From: Oceanobacter kriegii DSM 6294
GTDB taxonomy: Bacteria; Pseudomonadota; Gammaproteobacteria; Pseudomonadales; Oceanobacteraceae
Assembly (NCBI RefSeq): GCF_000422845.1
Contig: NZ_KE383932.1
Coordinates: 60,045-124,044 of the forward strand
Length of the DNA: 64,000 nucleotides
Direction: 5' to 3'
In this document: piece after piece, positions 18,341-27,922 of the stretch
Layout: every line of letters starts with the position of its first letter
Position numbering within the stretch: the stretch's first letter is position 1
Made by a program: the position numbers and the translations under genes
The notes under the pieces: generated by a model
Databases searched by the model: none
Told to the model about the DNA's origin: nothing
The model's input: only the letters and a program-made list of their open reading frames with translations

Positions 18341-18696
18341 TTATTCGATCTCACAATATTGATAATCACGGGGCGCGGAAATTCACACTTCTGTCGTTTA
18401 GCGTCAAGACAAAAAATATAGGTATTCAGAGCCTTTTTATGTCTTTTTGTTCGTTCCAGTATTTTTCAATTCTATGGGTAACATAATCAGCGGAAATAAC
18501 TACGGGGTTATTGGCCTACCGGCCGAAATTGCCCCGAACCCGCATGAGACTTGACTCGGCTCAGTTGCCTGAGGTGATTTTATTAAGTAGTCTGATTCGG
18601 TTTTTCACCGTCACAAAGCTGTCATGAATGGATTTTGTGAAGGAAGAAGGACCGCTGTTTGCATCATAAAAAATTTTATTTATAGGAGCCGCTTGC
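18341..18696. other. Divergent intergenic region between dusC and oadG
   Basis: This 356-bp AT-rich region lies between two divergent genes and must contain both promoters. A clear ribosome-binding site (TAGGAG) precedes oadG. A small GGCC/GGCC hairpin sits near 18512-18525. I cannot assign promoter boxes or an operator with confidence. Confidence 0.6.
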
Positions 18697-18951
18697 ATGT
18701 CTGAGCCAGGACTCGTCACGCAAGGTTTGGAACTCATGGTGTTTGGTATGGGTACCGTATTTGTCTTTCTGACAATGCTGGTATTCGTTACCGGAGCCAT
18801 GTCCAAGCTGGTGAGTAAATATTTCCCTGAACCAGAGCCAGTACCTGCACCTGCCAGGAAACCTGCCGCTGCTGCGCCACAGGGAGTTGATCCACAATTG
18901 CTGAAAGTATTGTCAGCTGCTGTGAAAGAACATCGTGCTCGCCAAAAGTAA
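18697..18951 (+). CDS. oadG: Sodium-pumping oxaloacetate decarboxylase, gamma chain
   Basis: This 84-residue protein is a small integral membrane subunit. It has one transmembrane segment ([20 protein letters not shown]) and then a Pro/Ala-rich linker ([18 protein letters not shown]) ending in a short charged helix. In the family the gamma chain holds the alpha and beta subunits together and its C-terminal part binds zinc. The length is typical and the gene order gamma-alpha-beta is the standard one. It begins after a strong TAGGAG site and lies 62 bp before oadA. Confidence 0.92.
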   Translation: MSEPGLVTQGLELMVFGMGTVFVFLTMLVFVTGAMSKLVSKYFPEPEPVPAPARKPAAAAPQGVDPQLLKVLSAAVKEHRARQK

Positions 18952-19013
18952 GGCACGAACTCATAACAATCAGAAGCGTTCCAAAAACGTTATCTAGGAA
19001 AAGGCCATCATCC

Positions 19014-20786
19014 ATGACCGATTCTAAAAAACTCGGAATTACCGACGTCGTATTGCGCGACGCGCACCAATCGATTCTGGCGACCCGCATGCGTATTGAC
19101 GACATGCTGCCTATCGCTGAAAAGCTGGACCAGGTAGGTTACTGGTCACTGGAATCCTGGGGTGGTGCAACATTTGACTCATGTATCCGTTTCCTCGGTG
19201 AAGACCCGTGGGACCGTATCCGCGAATTCAAGAAAGCCATGCCAAAGACCCCGCACCAGATGCTGCTGCGCGGTCAGAACCTGTTGGGTTATCGTCACTA
19301 CGCTGACGACGTGGTTGAAAAGTTCGTTGAGCGCGCTGCGACCAACGGTGTGGACGTTTTCCGCGTTTTTGACGCCATGAACGACCCGCGCAACCTGGAC
19401 ACCGCACTGAAAGCAGTGAAAAAGCAGGGCAAACACGCCCAGGGCACACTGTCTTACACCACCAGTCCGGTTCACACGCTGGAATCCTGGGTCGATCTGG
19501 CCAAACAGATTGAAGACATGGGTGCAGACTCCATCGCCATTAAAGACATGGCCGGTGTACTGACGCCTTATGACGCTTTCGAGCTGGTTTCCCGCCTGAA
19601 AGCCCAGACTGACCTCGAAGTTCAGCTGCATGCGCACGCGACTTCAGGTCTGTCCGACATGACCATCCTGAAGGCTGTGGAAGCCGGTATTGACCGCGTT
19701 GATACTGCCATTTCCTCCATGTCCATGACCTACGGCCACACGGCTACCGAATCCATCGTTGCAGCACTGGCTGGCACCGAGCGTGATACCGGTATCGACC
19801 TGCTGTTGCTGGAAGAGATTGCCGCTTACTTCCGTCAGGTTCGTAAGAAGTACGCCAAGTTTGAAGGTGCCCTGAAAGGTACCGACAGCCGTATTCTGGT
19901 GGCTCAGGTGCCAGGTGGCATGCTGACCAACATGGAAAACCAGCTGCGCGAGCAGGGTGCTTCTGACAAGTTTGACGACGTACTGAAAGAAATTCCTCGC
20001 GTTCGTGAAGACCTGGGTTACATTCCGCTGGTGACTCCAACCTCCCAGATCGTTGGTACCCAGGCGGTACTGAACGTACTGACTGGCGAGCGTTACAAGT
20101 CCATCTCGAAAGAGACCCAGGGCATCCTGAAAGGCGAATACGGTGCGGCACCTGCTGCCATGAATGCTGAGCTGCAAGCCCGCGTTCTGGACGGTAAAGA
20201 AGCCATTACCTGTCGCCCGGCAGACCTGATCGAAAACGAAATGGACAAGGTAATTGCCGACGTTGAGAAGCTGGCCAAGGACGAAGGTCTGACGCTGGCT
20301 GCCGACAAGATCGACGACGCCCTGACCTACGCCATGTTCCCGCAGATTGCACCGAAGTTCCTCAAGAACCGTGGCAATCCGGATGCCTTCGAGCCAGCGC
20401 CTAAGGGCGATGCCGAAGACACCTTCACCATCACCGTAGACGGCAACGAATACGTGGTGCAGGTAGACGAAGGCGGCGATGTCACCAAGCTGGGTGCTAT
20501 CAACGGCGCACCAACCTCTCTGGGCGGTAACGCACCAGCCGCGGCGGCGGGCGCTGCTCCGGCAGCCGGTGAAGGCGATGCCATTGCTGCACCGCTGGCC
20601 GGTAACATCTGGAAAGTACTGGTGTCTGCTGGCGAACAGGTTGCCGAAGGCGATGTGGTTGTGATCCTCGAAGCCATGAAGATGGAAACCGAGGTTCGTG
20701 CACCACGCGCTGGTACCGTGACTGCGGTAAGCGCTGCTGAAGGTTCTGCCGTGAAAGTTGGCGATACCCTGTACACCCTGGCATAA
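19014..20786 (+). CDS. oadA: Oxaloacetate decarboxylase alpha chain (biotin carboxyltransferase)
   Basis: This 590-residue cytoplasmic subunit moves the carboxyl group of oxaloacetate to biotin. The N-terminal carboxyltransferase domain shows [40 protein letters not shown] and LHAHATSG. The C-terminal biotinyl domain carries the attachment lysine in EAMKMETEV, about 35 residues from the end, after an Ala/Pro/Gly-rich linker (residues 505-520). Length and domain order are typical. It is followed 14 bp later by oadB. The complex makes pyruvate and carbon dioxide and expels sodium, which in a marine cell feeds sodium-motive processes. Confidence 0.96.
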   Translation: MTDSKKLGITDVVLRDAHQSILATRMRIDDMLPIAEKLDQVGYWSLESWGGATFDSCIRFLGEDPWDRIREFKKAMPKTPHQMLLRGQNLLGYRHYADDVVEKFVERAATNGVDVFRVFDAMNDPRNLDTALKAVKKQGKHAQGTLSYTTSPVHTLESWVDLAKQIEDMGADSIAIKDMAGVLTPYDAFELVSRLKAQTDLEVQLHAHATSGLSDMTILKAVEAGIDRVDTAISSMSMTYGHTATESIVAALAGTERDTGIDLLLLEEIAAYFRQVRKKYAKFEGALKGTDSRILVAQVPGGMLTNMENQLREQGASDKFDDVLKEIPRVREDLGYIPLVTPTSQIVGTQAVLNVLTGERYKSISKETQGILKGEYGAAPAAMNAELQARVLDGKEAITCRPADLIENEMDKVIADVEKLAKDEGLTLAADKIDDALTYAMFPQIAPKFLKNRGNPDAFEPAPKGDAEDTFTITVDGNEYVVQVDEGGDVTKLGAINGAPTSLGGNAPAAAAGAAPAAGEGDAIAAPLAGNIWKVLVSAGEQVAEGDVVVILEAMKMETEVRAPRAGTVTAVSAAEGSAVKVGDTLYTLA

Positions 20787-20800
20787 CGGGAGGCTGATTT

Positions 20801-22114
20801 ATGCAAAGCTTAATCAACCTCTGGAACGATACCGGTATTGCCCACATTGAAGGCGGCCAGGCTCTGATGATGCTGGTGGCCTTCGGTATGCTTTACCTGG
20901 CCATCAAAAAGGGCTTCGAGCCCTTGCTGTTGCTGCCTATCGCTGTCGGTACCCTGATGGTAAACATCCCGGGTGCCGGTCTGGGCTGGTCTGCTGCGGA
21001 AGCGGCGATCCGTTCCGGCGATGCCAACGTGCTGGCGGAATTCGGCAAGCTGTTTGGTCTGGCTGCTGATGCTGGTATGCAGGACGTATTTGCGGCCTAT
21101 AAAGAAGCCTATGAAACCCAGGGCATGCTGTACAAGAAAGCCGTTGCCTTGGGCTCTGCCCTGGGCTTCGACAGCGGCATGCTGTACGTGTTCTACAACA
21201 TGACCATCGCCAGTGGTGTTGCACCGCTGCTGATCTTCATGGGTGTAGGTGCCATGACTGACTTTGGCCCACTGCTGGCAAACCCGAAAACCCTGCTGCT
21301 GGGTGCTGCTGCCCAGTTCGGTATTTTCGGTACGGTTGCCGGTGCCGTGTTGCTGACTGACGCAGGCTTGATGGACTTCACCATCCAGCAAGCGGCAGCG
21401 ATTGGTATCATTGGTGGTGCTGATGGCCCAACCTCGATCTTTATTGCCTCCAAGCTGGCGCCTGAGCTGCTGGGTGCGATCGCGGTTGCTGCATACTCCT
21501 ACATGGCTCTGGTGCCGCTGATTCAGCCACCAATCATGAAGGCGTTGACCAGCGAAGCCGAACGTTCCATCAAGATGGATCAGCTGCGTACTGTTACCAA
21601 GCTTGAGAAGATCATCTTCCCAATCGCGGTACTGGTACTGGTAGCCCTGCTGCTGCCTTCTGCTGCGCCACTGCTGGGTATGTTCTGCTTTGGTAACCTG
21701 ATGAAGGAATCCGGCGTGGTAGAGCGTCTGAGCGATACTGCCCAGAATGCCCTGATCAACGTGGTCACCATCTTCCTGGGCCTGTCTGTGGGCTACAAGA
21801 TGAGCTCTGATGCCTTCCTGAATGGCAGCACCCTGGCGATTATTGTACTGGGTCTGATTGCCTTCTGTGTGGGTACTGCTGCTGGTGTTCTGATGGCCAA
21901 GCTGATGAACAAACTGTCGAAAGACGCCATCAACCCGCTGATTGGTTCTGCCGGTGTATCCGCAGTACCGATGGCGGCGCGTGTATCCAACAAGGTCGGT
22001 CTGGAAGCCAACTCCCAGAACTTCCTGCTGATGCACGCCATGGGCCCGAACGTGGCCGGTGTGATTGGCTCGGCGGTTGCTGCCGGTGTGATGATCAGCT
22101 TCTTCGGAGCCTGA
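20801..22114 (+). CDS. oadB: Oxaloacetate decarboxylase beta chain (sodium pump subunit)
   Basis: This 437-residue polytopic membrane protein decarboxylates carboxybiotin and exports sodium. It is strongly hydrophobic with about nine to eleven membrane segments. Conserved sodium-pathway blocks are present: [22 protein letters not shown] (given here only as a region near residue 125), [15 protein letters not shown] near 205, and the C-terminal [19 protein letters not shown] and [12 protein letters not shown]. Length matches the family. A strong terminator follows within 50 bp, closing the oadGAB operon. Confidence 0.96.
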   Translation: MQSLINLWNDTGIAHIEGGQALMMLVAFGMLYLAIKKGFEPLLLLPIAVGTLMVNIPGAGLGWSAAEAAIRSGDANVLAEFGKLFGLAADAGMQDVFAAYKEAYETQGMLYKKAVALGSALGFDSGMLYVFYNMTIASGVAPLLIFMGVGAMTDFGPLLANPKTLLLGAAAQFGIFGTVAGAVLLTDAGLMDFTIQQAAAIGIIGGADGPTSIFIASKLAPELLGAIAVAAYSYMALVPLIQPPIMKALTSEAERSIKMDQLRTVTKLEKIIFPIAVLVLVALLLPSAAPLLGMFCFGNLMKESGVVERLSDTAQNALINVVTIFLGLSVGYKMSSDAFLNGSTLAIIVLGLIAFCVGTAAGVLMAKLMNKLSKDAINPLIGSAGVSAVPMAARVSNKVGLEANSQNFLLMHAMGPNVAGVIGSAVAAGVMISFFGA

Positions 22115-22140
22115 TGGTCATTACCAATGCATCAAAAAGA

Positions 22141-22165
22141 ACGGCGCCTTGTGCGCCGTTTTTTT
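22141..22165 (+). terminator. Intrinsic terminator of oadGAB
   Basis: A 7-bp GC-rich stem (ACGGCGC/GCGCCGT) with loop CTTGT is followed by seven T residues. It lies 27 bp after the oadB stop codon, the expected place and shape for an intrinsic terminator on the plus strand. Confidence 0.92.
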
Positions 22166-22224
22166 ATGCCTGTTAGTCTGGTTCAGAGGTTATTTTGAGA
22201 GTTAAAGAAAGGGGGAAGTGCAAA

Positions 22225-22497
22225 ATGGCGGATTCACTGGAACAACACATTAACCAGCTGGCCCACTGGGAGGTAATCGACGGCAAGCTGTGTCGTGAGC
22301 TGGTGTTCAAGGACTTCTCGGAGGCCTTTGGGTTTATGAGCCGGGTGGCGCTGGTCAGCGAAAAAATGGATCACCATCCGGATTGGAGTAACAGCTACAA
22401 CCGCGTCAGCATTGCGCTGGTGTCTCACGACAAGAAAGCGCTGACGATGCGGGATGTTCGATTGGCGCAGGCGATTAACGCTATGTTGGAGTCGTGA
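22225..22497 (+). CDS. phhB: Pterin-4a-carbinolamine dehydratase
   Basis: This 90-residue protein starts at MADSLEQ after a GGGGGAAG site; an upstream TTG at 22195 in frame lacks support. The catalytic signature [16 protein letters not shown] contains the His pair and the conserved Trp of the family, and [14 protein letters not shown] follows as usual. The enzyme dehydrates 4a-hydroxytetrahydropterin, which regenerates the cofactor of phenylalanine hydroxylase. No phenylalanine hydroxylase gene lies nearby, so its partner must be elsewhere, or it works in another pterin pathway. Confidence 0.93.
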   Translation: MADSLEQHINQLAHWEVIDGKLCRELVFKDFSEAFGFMSRVALVSEKMDHHPDWSNSYNRVSIALVSHDKKALTMRDVRLAQAINAMLES

Positions 22498-22508
22498 AGA
22501 AAGGCCGG

Positions 22509-22620
22509 TGTTCGCAGGCAAGCCTGCTCCTACAGGTTCTATTGAGCTATTGGATTGTCGGCAGGACATGCGCTTAGCGGGTGGCACTCAACATTGCGGG
22601 CGGGCCGCCCGCGCTCCCGG
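22509..22620. repeat. Two REP-like palindromes downstream of phhB
   Basis: At 22509-22532, in inverse orientation, is a copy of the GTAGGAGCAGGCTTGCCTGC type. At 22596-22620 is the GC-rich type GCGGGCGGGCCGCCCGCGC. Both types recur at 38946-39125 and 42886-43282. They fill the space between the convergent phhB and mqo genes. Confidence 0.8.
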
Positions 22621-22663
22621 CGGGTTTTATTGATCTGTCGGTGGAGTGAACCGCCGGCCACAA

Positions 22664-22688
22664 AAAACGGCGCACAAGGCGCCGTTTT
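22664..22688 (-). terminator. Intrinsic terminator of mqo
   Basis: A 10-bp perfect stem (AAAACGGCGC/GCGCCGTTTT) with a 5-nt loop lies just beyond the mqo stop. Read on the minus strand it ends in six T residues. The A/T-rich flanks on both sides could also stop plus-strand transcription from phhB. Confidence 0.88.
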
Positions 22689-22709
22689 GATACCAACCAA
22701 AAACCGGGT

Positions 22710-24191
22710 TTACTTCAGTTTCAGGGTGGTGAGGGTGCGTTCACGCACCTGGTTGAGCAGCTCGGCGTTGTCGATCAAGGATTCGCCGTAGGATGGAATC
22801 AGGGCTTTCAGGCCTTCTTTCCATTCGCTGTTCATTCGCTCGCTAAAGCATTTCTCCAGTACTTCGATCATTGCGAAGGCGGCGACGGAAGCACCCGGGG
22901 AGGCACCCAGCAGGGCGGCCAGAGAGCCGTCTTCAGCGGCAACCAGTTCGGTACCGAATTCCAGCTTGCCTTTGCCCTTGGCGTCTTTCTTGATTACCTG
23001 TACGCGCTGGCCGGCGTGCGCCAGTGTCCAGTCGCTGGATTTGCAATCCGGGAAGTAGCCACGCAGGGTGCTGACGCGGTCGTCGTGTGACTGCATCACT
23101 TCGCTGATCAGGTATTTGGTCAGATCCATGTTGTGCATGCCCACCGACATCATCGGGAACAGGTTGTCGGTGCTGACGGACTTGATCAGGTCCAGCTTGG
23201 AGCCTTTTTTCAGGAACTTGGTGGTGAAGCCAGCGTATGGGCCAAACAGCAGTGCTGGCTGGCCGTTAATAATACGGGTGTCCAGGTGTGGTACGGACAT
23301 TGGCGGCGCGCCAATGGCGGCTTTACCGTAAACCTTGGCGTGGTGCTGGGAAACGATTTTCTCGTCCTTGCACACCAGCCACTGGCCGGATACCGGGAAG
23401 CCACCGTAGCCTTCGGCTTCTTCAATGCCGGAAGCTTGCAGCAGTGGCAGGGAGCCACCGCCAGCGCCAATGAATACGAAGCCAGCGTCGATGGTGCTGG
23501 TTTTGCCGCTGTTGCGGTCGCGCAGGGAAACGGTCCAGCGCTTGTCGCTGCGGTTACGCTCGAAATCCACCACTTCGGTGTTCAGGCGCAGGTCGAGGGC
23601 ATCCTGACTGGTCAGGCGATTAACCAGGTTGCGGGTGAGGGAGCCGAAATCGACATCGGAGCCGTAGGCAACACGGGTACCGGCAACTGGTTCGGATGGG
23701 TCGCGGCCTTCCATCACCAGTGGCATCCACTGTTTCAGGACTTCCGGATCATCGCTGAATTCCATGTCGGCAAACAGGTGGTGGGCAGACAGCTTTTCGG
23801 CGCGCTGGCGCAGGAAAGCGACGTTCTTTTCACCCCAGACAAAGCTGATGTGTGGCGTGGTGTTGATGAACTGGGTCGGTTCCGGCAGTTCGCCATTTTC
23901 TACCAGGGTGCTCCACAGTTGCAGGGAGAGCTCGAAGTTGGCGTTGATTTTCAGCGCCCGCTCAATGGTCACATTGCCATTGGCGTCTTCCGGGGTGTAG
24001 TTGAGTTCGCAGTATCCGGCGTGGCCCGTACCAGCGTTGTTCCAACCATCGGTGCTTTCGTGCGCAACGTGATCCAAACGTTCAACCATGGTGAGCTTCA
24101 TGGATGGATCCAGCTTGTTCAGCAGGGTGCCGAGCGTGGCGCTCATCACACCGCCGCCGATCAGGAGGACATCGACCTGTTGAGTAGTCAT
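22710..24191 (-). CDS. mqo: Malate:quinone oxidoreductase
   Basis: This FAD-dependent peripheral membrane enzyme oxidises malate to oxaloacetate and passes electrons to the quinone pool. The 493-residue frame starts at MTTQQVDVLLIGGGVMSATL; an extension to 24266 is Arg-rich and has no ribosome-binding site. Family blocks include the FAD-binding GGGVMSA, STDGWNNAGTGHAGYCELNY, FIGAGGGSLPLLQ and the C-terminal LLGASPGASVA. Length is typical. With the oxaloacetate decarboxylase encoded on the other side of phhB, the cell could turn malate into pyruvate while reducing quinone and expelling sodium; that link is inferred from proximity. Confidence 0.96.
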   Translation of the reverse strand: MTTQQVDVLLIGGGVMSATLGTLLNKLDPSMKLTMVERLDHVAHESTDGWNNAGTGHAGYCELNYTPEDANGNVTIERALKINANFELSLQLWSTLVENGELPEPTQFINTTPHISFVWGEKNVAFLRQRAEKLSAHHLFADMEFSDDPEVLKQWMPLVMEGRDPSEPVAGTRVAYGSDVDFGSLTRNLVNRLTSQDALDLRLNTEVVDFERNRSDKRWTVSLRDRNSGKTSTIDAGFVFIGAGGGSLPLLQASGIEEAEGYGGFPVSGQWLVCKDEKIVSQHHAKVYGKAAIGAPPMSVPHLDTRIINGQPALLFGPYAGFTTKFLKKGSKLDLIKSVSTDNLFPMMSVGMHNMDLTKYLISEVMQSHDDRVSTLRGYFPDCKSSDWTLAHAGQRVQVIKKDAKGKGKLEFGTELVAAEDGSLAALLGASPGASVAAFAMIEVLEKCFSERMNSEWKEGLKALIPSYGESLIDNAELLNQVRERTLTTLKLK

Positions 24192-24711
24192 TACGATTTC
24201 GCCTTTTGATCTAAGTCGTTTTGTCAGAACACGCGTTTTGTCGCGTCTTCCGTTGGGCCACATCATCTCGCGGACTTTTGATCCAGGCTCGGTCGTTTGG
24301 GCGTGTCACGGTGACCACGGCGACTCTGATTGAGCTGAGATGATTCGAAACCGGGGGGCTTTATACAAACCCTCTGTTCAGCAGACAAGCCGAGCAGTAG
24401 AAAACTTCTACTAACGTATGGCTCAGTTAGGAAGTCCGGAGATGTCCGGAGGATGACTACCAGGTGGGGTAGAAGATTCCGTCACTCGGGGGTGTTGAGT
24501 GTTGGACCAAACATCGCCTACTTGGGTCTGGTTTGTCTGCTTTGTGCGGAAATTGACCCAAAATACGCCACAATGGGGTGAAAAAGGTAACTTTTCTTGA
24601 CTCTGGGGCAAAAAGTATTCCGCAGGTGCAATCTAAGGAACCATGCTATTAATGTCAATTCGGTTACGAAATAGTGAATATCATCCTAACTATATAAGCC
24701 GAAAAGATGAC
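24192..24711. other. Intergenic region between mqo and piuC
   Basis: This 520-bp region separates two minus-strand genes and should contain the mqo promoter at its left end. A small palindrome GTCACGGTGAC lies near 24305-24315, and CCGGAGATGTCCGGAGG near 24435. An open frame at 24423-24611 (minus, 62 codons) has no ribosome-binding site and no recognisable features. I see no gene here. Confidence 0.55.
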
Positions 24712-25389
24712 TTATTCCGACCATTTGCGTAACAGATTGTGATAAAGCTGCCCGAGTCGGGCCACTTCGTCGTGATCGGTGCCCAGTTTTGCCCCCAATG
24801 TCTGGATCGACTGATCCATCTCAAACAGCATTTCCCGCTCGGCCGGGTCCTTCACCAGGCTTTGCATCCACATAAAGGAAGCCAGACGCTGCCCTGAGGT
24901 CACTGGAGTGACCTGATGCAGGGATGTTGAGGGGTAAACAATCAAATCGCCCTCAGGCAGTTTGACGCTTTGCAGGCCATAGCGGGTTTCAATTTGCAGT
25001 TCGCCGCCTTCGTAGGCGTCAGGGCTGTTGAGGAACAGGGTGGCCGAGACGTCGGTACGGATCTGTTCGGCAGTGCCGAGTCCCATGATGGCGTTGTCGA
25101 CGTGCAAACCGTAGAAGCCACCGTTTTGGTAACAGTTGAAACGTGGCGGAAAGAAACGCGCGGGCAGGGCCGCTGAAATAAAAGTCGGGTGTTGTTGCAG
25201 CCGTTCAACGATCAGTGCTTGCAGCTGTTTGGCTATGTCACTGTTGTGGTCCAGTTGCAGGTTTTGCTTCACGTTGCGGGCGATGTCGCCGGCGGTTGTG
25301 GTGCCATCCTGCCAGACTCCTTGCGCCAGGCTGTGGCGAATGGCGGCGGTTTCTTCAGTGGTAAACAGAGTTTCAATCGCCAGTAACAT
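24712..25389 (-). CDS. piuC: PKHD-type iron(II)/2-oxoglutarate-dependent hydroxylase PiuC/YbiX
   Basis: This 225-residue non-haem iron dioxygenase has the metal-binding motif LHVDNAIMG (HxD), the distal His in STSLHQVTPV and the 2-oxoglutarate-binding Arg in GQRLASFMW. The preceding FNCYQNGGFYG block is characteristic of the PiuC/YbiX family. The start at MLLAIETLF is preferred over an ATG three codons upstream because of spacing to AGGA. PiuC genes usually sit beside a catecholate siderophore receptor, as here (181 bp downstream of it). The substrate is unknown; a role in siderophore handling under iron limitation is inferred. Confidence 0.92.
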   Translation of the reverse strand: MLLAIETLFTTEETAAIRHSLAQGVWQDGTTTAGDIARNVKQNLQLDHNSDIAKQLQALIVERLQQHPTFISAALPARFFPPRFNCYQNGGFYGLHVDNAIMGLGTAEQIRTDVSATLFLNSPDAYEGGELQIETRYGLQSVKLPEGDLIVYPSTSLHQVTPVTSGQRLASFMWMQSLVKDPAEREMLFEMDQSIQTLGAKLGTDHDEVARLGQLYHNLLRKWSE

Positions 25390-25442
25390 GATGACCATCC
25401 TGACCGGGTGACGGGGTTATTGCTTGCGCAGCTACTAAAAAG

Positions 25443-25554
25443 GCCTGCTGTCAGCACGGATCTGAACGCTGACGAGCAGGCAAGTTGTTACTCTAAACGG
25501 AGTGCTCCTTGTGCTGTGGCGTGTGCCGTGGCGTGCGCTGCAGCAACAAGGAGC
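25443..25554. other. Two hairpins between the TonB receptor gene and piuC
   Basis: The first (about 25443-25480) pairs GCCTGCT-GTCAGC with GCTGAC-GAGCAGGC; its 12-nt loop contains GGATCTG, as in the core of the tandem repeats at 27923-28443. The second (25504-25554) pairs GCTCCTTGTGCTG with CAGCAACAAGGAGC, with a GTGGCGTG-rich loop. Neither has a T-tract on the minus strand. They may stabilise or process the receptor-piuC transcript. Confidence 0.55.
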
Positions 25555-25569
25555 GGGATACGGGCTCGA

Positions 25570-27888
25570 TCAGAACTCGTATTCGATGGTCAGCTGGCTG
25601 TTACGGGCATCGCCAATGTAGGCGAAGGTGCCGGAACGGTAAGCTGTCAGGTAGTACTTGGTATCGGCAACGTTGCCAACGTTCAGACGGGCCTTCAGCT
25701 GTTCGCTGAATTCATAGGTCGCGAACAGGTCGAAGATGCGGTACGCCGGAACGTACAGATCACCGGCCGGGCTGTCTGGCTGGCCAACGTAGGACTCGCT
25801 GGCGTAGGTCATAGCGCCACCCACAGACAGGGAATCGTCGAGCGCGTAGTTCAGCATCACGTAGGCTGAGTTGTCCGAGAAGTTGGCCAGACGACCGCCA
25901 ATGTTGCTCTCGTCGTAGCTGTCCGTTACTTCAGAAATCATGTGGGTGTAACCCGCCTGAGTGCTGAGGTTGTCGGTCAGGTTACCGGTCAGGCCCAGTT
26001 CAATACCCTTGACGCGGTTGGCGCCGGTGTTGAGCTGGCCAGCGGAAGTGTAACCGGTGCTATTGCGGTCTTGTTCCATGACGTTTTTCTTCTCAACCTG
26101 GAACATCGCCAACGTTGCCAACAGTTTTTCGTCGTTCAGCTCAACCTTGAAGCCCATCTCGTAGTTGGTGGTGTCTTCCGGTTTGCTACCGCCGACAATG
26201 TCGGCATCGCCGCACAGACCGCCGTAGCCACAGTTGCCGCCAACGTCGGATTCACCGCCATTGATGTTGGAGGAGGTGCTCCAGGTGGCATAGAAGTTGG
26301 CGTTGTCGAGGAACTCAACGGTCATGCCCAAATGGCCATTCCACAAGGTGTCGTCGTATTCATAGCGGGAGGGAGTGCTTGAGCCCCGGCCCATCACAAC
26401 GTTGCTGTAGTCGAACTGGTCAGCACGAATACCGGCAAACACGTCCAGCTGGTCGTTCACTTCGATGGTATCCATCAGGTAGAAGGACCAGGTGGTGATC
26501 TGGTAGTTGGAACTCCAGTCGCCTTTACTGATGTTGCGGCCTATCAGGCTGTTGATGTCGTCGACCTCGTTGCCGTTGGCATCAATCAGACAGTAGCCGC
26601 CTGACACCCCGCCACGTCCGGAAACGATACAGTTGGTTGCGCCAGACGGGCTGTCGCTGTAGCTGCCGTTCAGTACGTCGTGTTTGGAGTATTCCAGACC
26701 GGTAACGAACTGGTGTTCCATGCCACCCAGCTCGGCGTCAAAGTAGACGTTCAGCTGATCAACGAAGTATTCCACTTCCTGCCAGCCGGTGTGGTTGCTC
26801 AGGCTGATGCTGGAGTAGGTGCTGGTGCTGTCGTCAACGTCATCGGTACTGGCGGCGTCGTACGCTGAGGTTGAGCCAGCGCCAGTCACGAAGTAGCCAT
26901 TGTTGGTGGTGCCGTGACGAATGGCGTTGGTAATGGTGACGTTATCTGTCTCGTACTCACCACGCAGGGTCCAGGTGTCGACGCGGGACTTGAGGAAGTC
27001 TTCGTCCTGCACGTAGGAAGGAACGTCTTCGTTCACCTTGCCCGTGGAGCGGTCGATGTAGGCGCCCAGGTCGGCATGGTCAAACGCGCTCAGGTGGTAG
27101 TAGTCGGCGATGATCTTCAGCTCGTCGGTGGCCTGGATCGACGCAGATACCGCGGCACCGTTACGCTCGCGGTCGGCCGGTTCGCGGTCTGGCACTTCTT
27201 CATAGGCGTGCAGCAGGTTGGCACGAACCGCAATGGTGTCGGTCAGGGCCAGGTTGCTGTCGACGGTGGCACGGCGGTAGCTGTCGGTGCCAACACCCGC
27301 AGAGATTTTGTTGAAGCTGTACTCAGTGCTGGCTTGTTTGGTGATGCTGTTTACCGCACCGCCAGTGGAACCACGACCTGCGAAGGTCGAGCTTGGGCCT
27401 TTGGTTACTTCAACCTGTTCTACCGCGAAGCTTTCGCGGGTGGTCATGCCGGTGTCGCGCAGGCCATCAACAAACACATCGGAGCGGGCTTCGTGGCCAC
27501 GGATAACATAGCGGTCACCGAAGGCGTTGCCGTTTTCACCGGTACCCAGGGTAATGCCTGGTTGCGCTGCAAGGATGTCCTTGATGTCGCTTTTGCCAGA
27601 GTCCTGGATTTGGGTCTGGGTCAGCACGGTGATGGTTTGTGGGGTGTCGGCCAGAGGCTTCAGGTGACGACGGTCACCGGAGGTTTTGGCTTTGTATGGC
27701 GCGCCGTCTTCGGCGTATGGGTTGGTATCGACCGTACGTTCTTCGATCTGGAGCGTGTCCAGCATGATCGGGTCATCATCATTCGCCATCGCCGTGGTGG
27801 CTGTCAGCATGGAGGGAATACCCACCAACGCCGGAGCGAGCGAGGCCGCCACTCTCAGTGAGAGCGGTTTCTTTTTCATGTTTTCCAT
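25570..27888 (-). CDS. TonB-dependent catecholate siderophore receptor (Fiu/PiuA-like)
   Basis: This 772-residue outer-membrane beta-barrel has a signal peptide ending near TAMANDDD. It is followed by a TonB-box-like stretch (DTLQIEER), the plug domain (TPQTITVLTQTQIQDSG, DRYVIRGHEARSDVFVDGLRD, VEVTKGPSSTFAGRGSTGG) and a barrel ending in aromatic F (TIEYEF). The pairing with piuC and the plug sequence point to the Fiu/PiuA group, which takes up iron-catecholate complexes. Energy would come from the ExbB-ExbD-TonB genes just upstream in the same direction. A ribosome-binding site (AAAGGGA) precedes ATG. I found no convincing Fur box directly upstream; the space is filled by structured repeats. 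Confidence 0.94.
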   Translation of the reverse strand: MENMKKKPLSLRVAASLAPALVGIPSMLTATTAMANDDDPIMLDTLQIEERTVDTNPYAEDGAPYKAKTSGDRRHLKPLADTPQTITVLTQTQIQDSGKSDIKDILAAQPGITLGTGENGNAFGDRYVIRGHEARSDVFVDGLRDTGMTTRESFAVEQVEVTKGPSSTFAGRGSTGGAVNSITKQASTEYSFNKISAGVGTDSYRRATVDSNLALTDTIAVRANLLHAYEEVPDREPADRERNGAAVSASIQATDELKIIADYYHLSAFDHADLGAYIDRSTGKVNEDVPSYVQDEDFLKSRVDTWTLRGEYETDNVTITNAIRHGTTNNGYFVTGAGSTSAYDAASTDDVDDSTSTYSSISLSNHTGWQEVEYFVDQLNVYFDAELGGMEHQFVTGLEYSKHDVLNGSYSDSPSGATNCIVSGRGGVSGGYCLIDANGNEVDDINSLIGRNISKGDWSSNYQITTWSFYLMDTIEVNDQLDVFAGIRADQFDYSNVVMGRGSSTPSRYEYDDTLWNGHLGMTVEFLDNANFYATWSTSSNINGGESDVGGNCGYGGLCGDADIVGGSKPEDTTNYEMGFKVELNDEKLLATLAMFQVEKKNVMEQDRNSTGYTSAGQLNTGANRVKGIELGLTGNLTDNLSTQAGYTHMISEVTDSYDESNIGGRLANFSDNSAYVMLNYALDDSLSVGGAMTYASESYVGQPDSPAGDLYVPAYRIFDLFATYEFSEQLKARLNVGNVADTKYYLTAYRSGTFAYIGDARNSQLTIEYEF

Positions 27889-27922
27889 CAGTTATCCCTT
27901 TATTGGTATATGTAGTTCAACA

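Noticed and set aside
20810..22036. 408-codon open frame antisense to oadB
   Set aside because: It is an antisense shadow rich in Gln, His and Arg.
24423..24611. 62-codon open frame on the minus strand between mqo and piuC
   Set aside because: It has no ribosome-binding site, promoter or recognisable motif; its composition is like random sequence.
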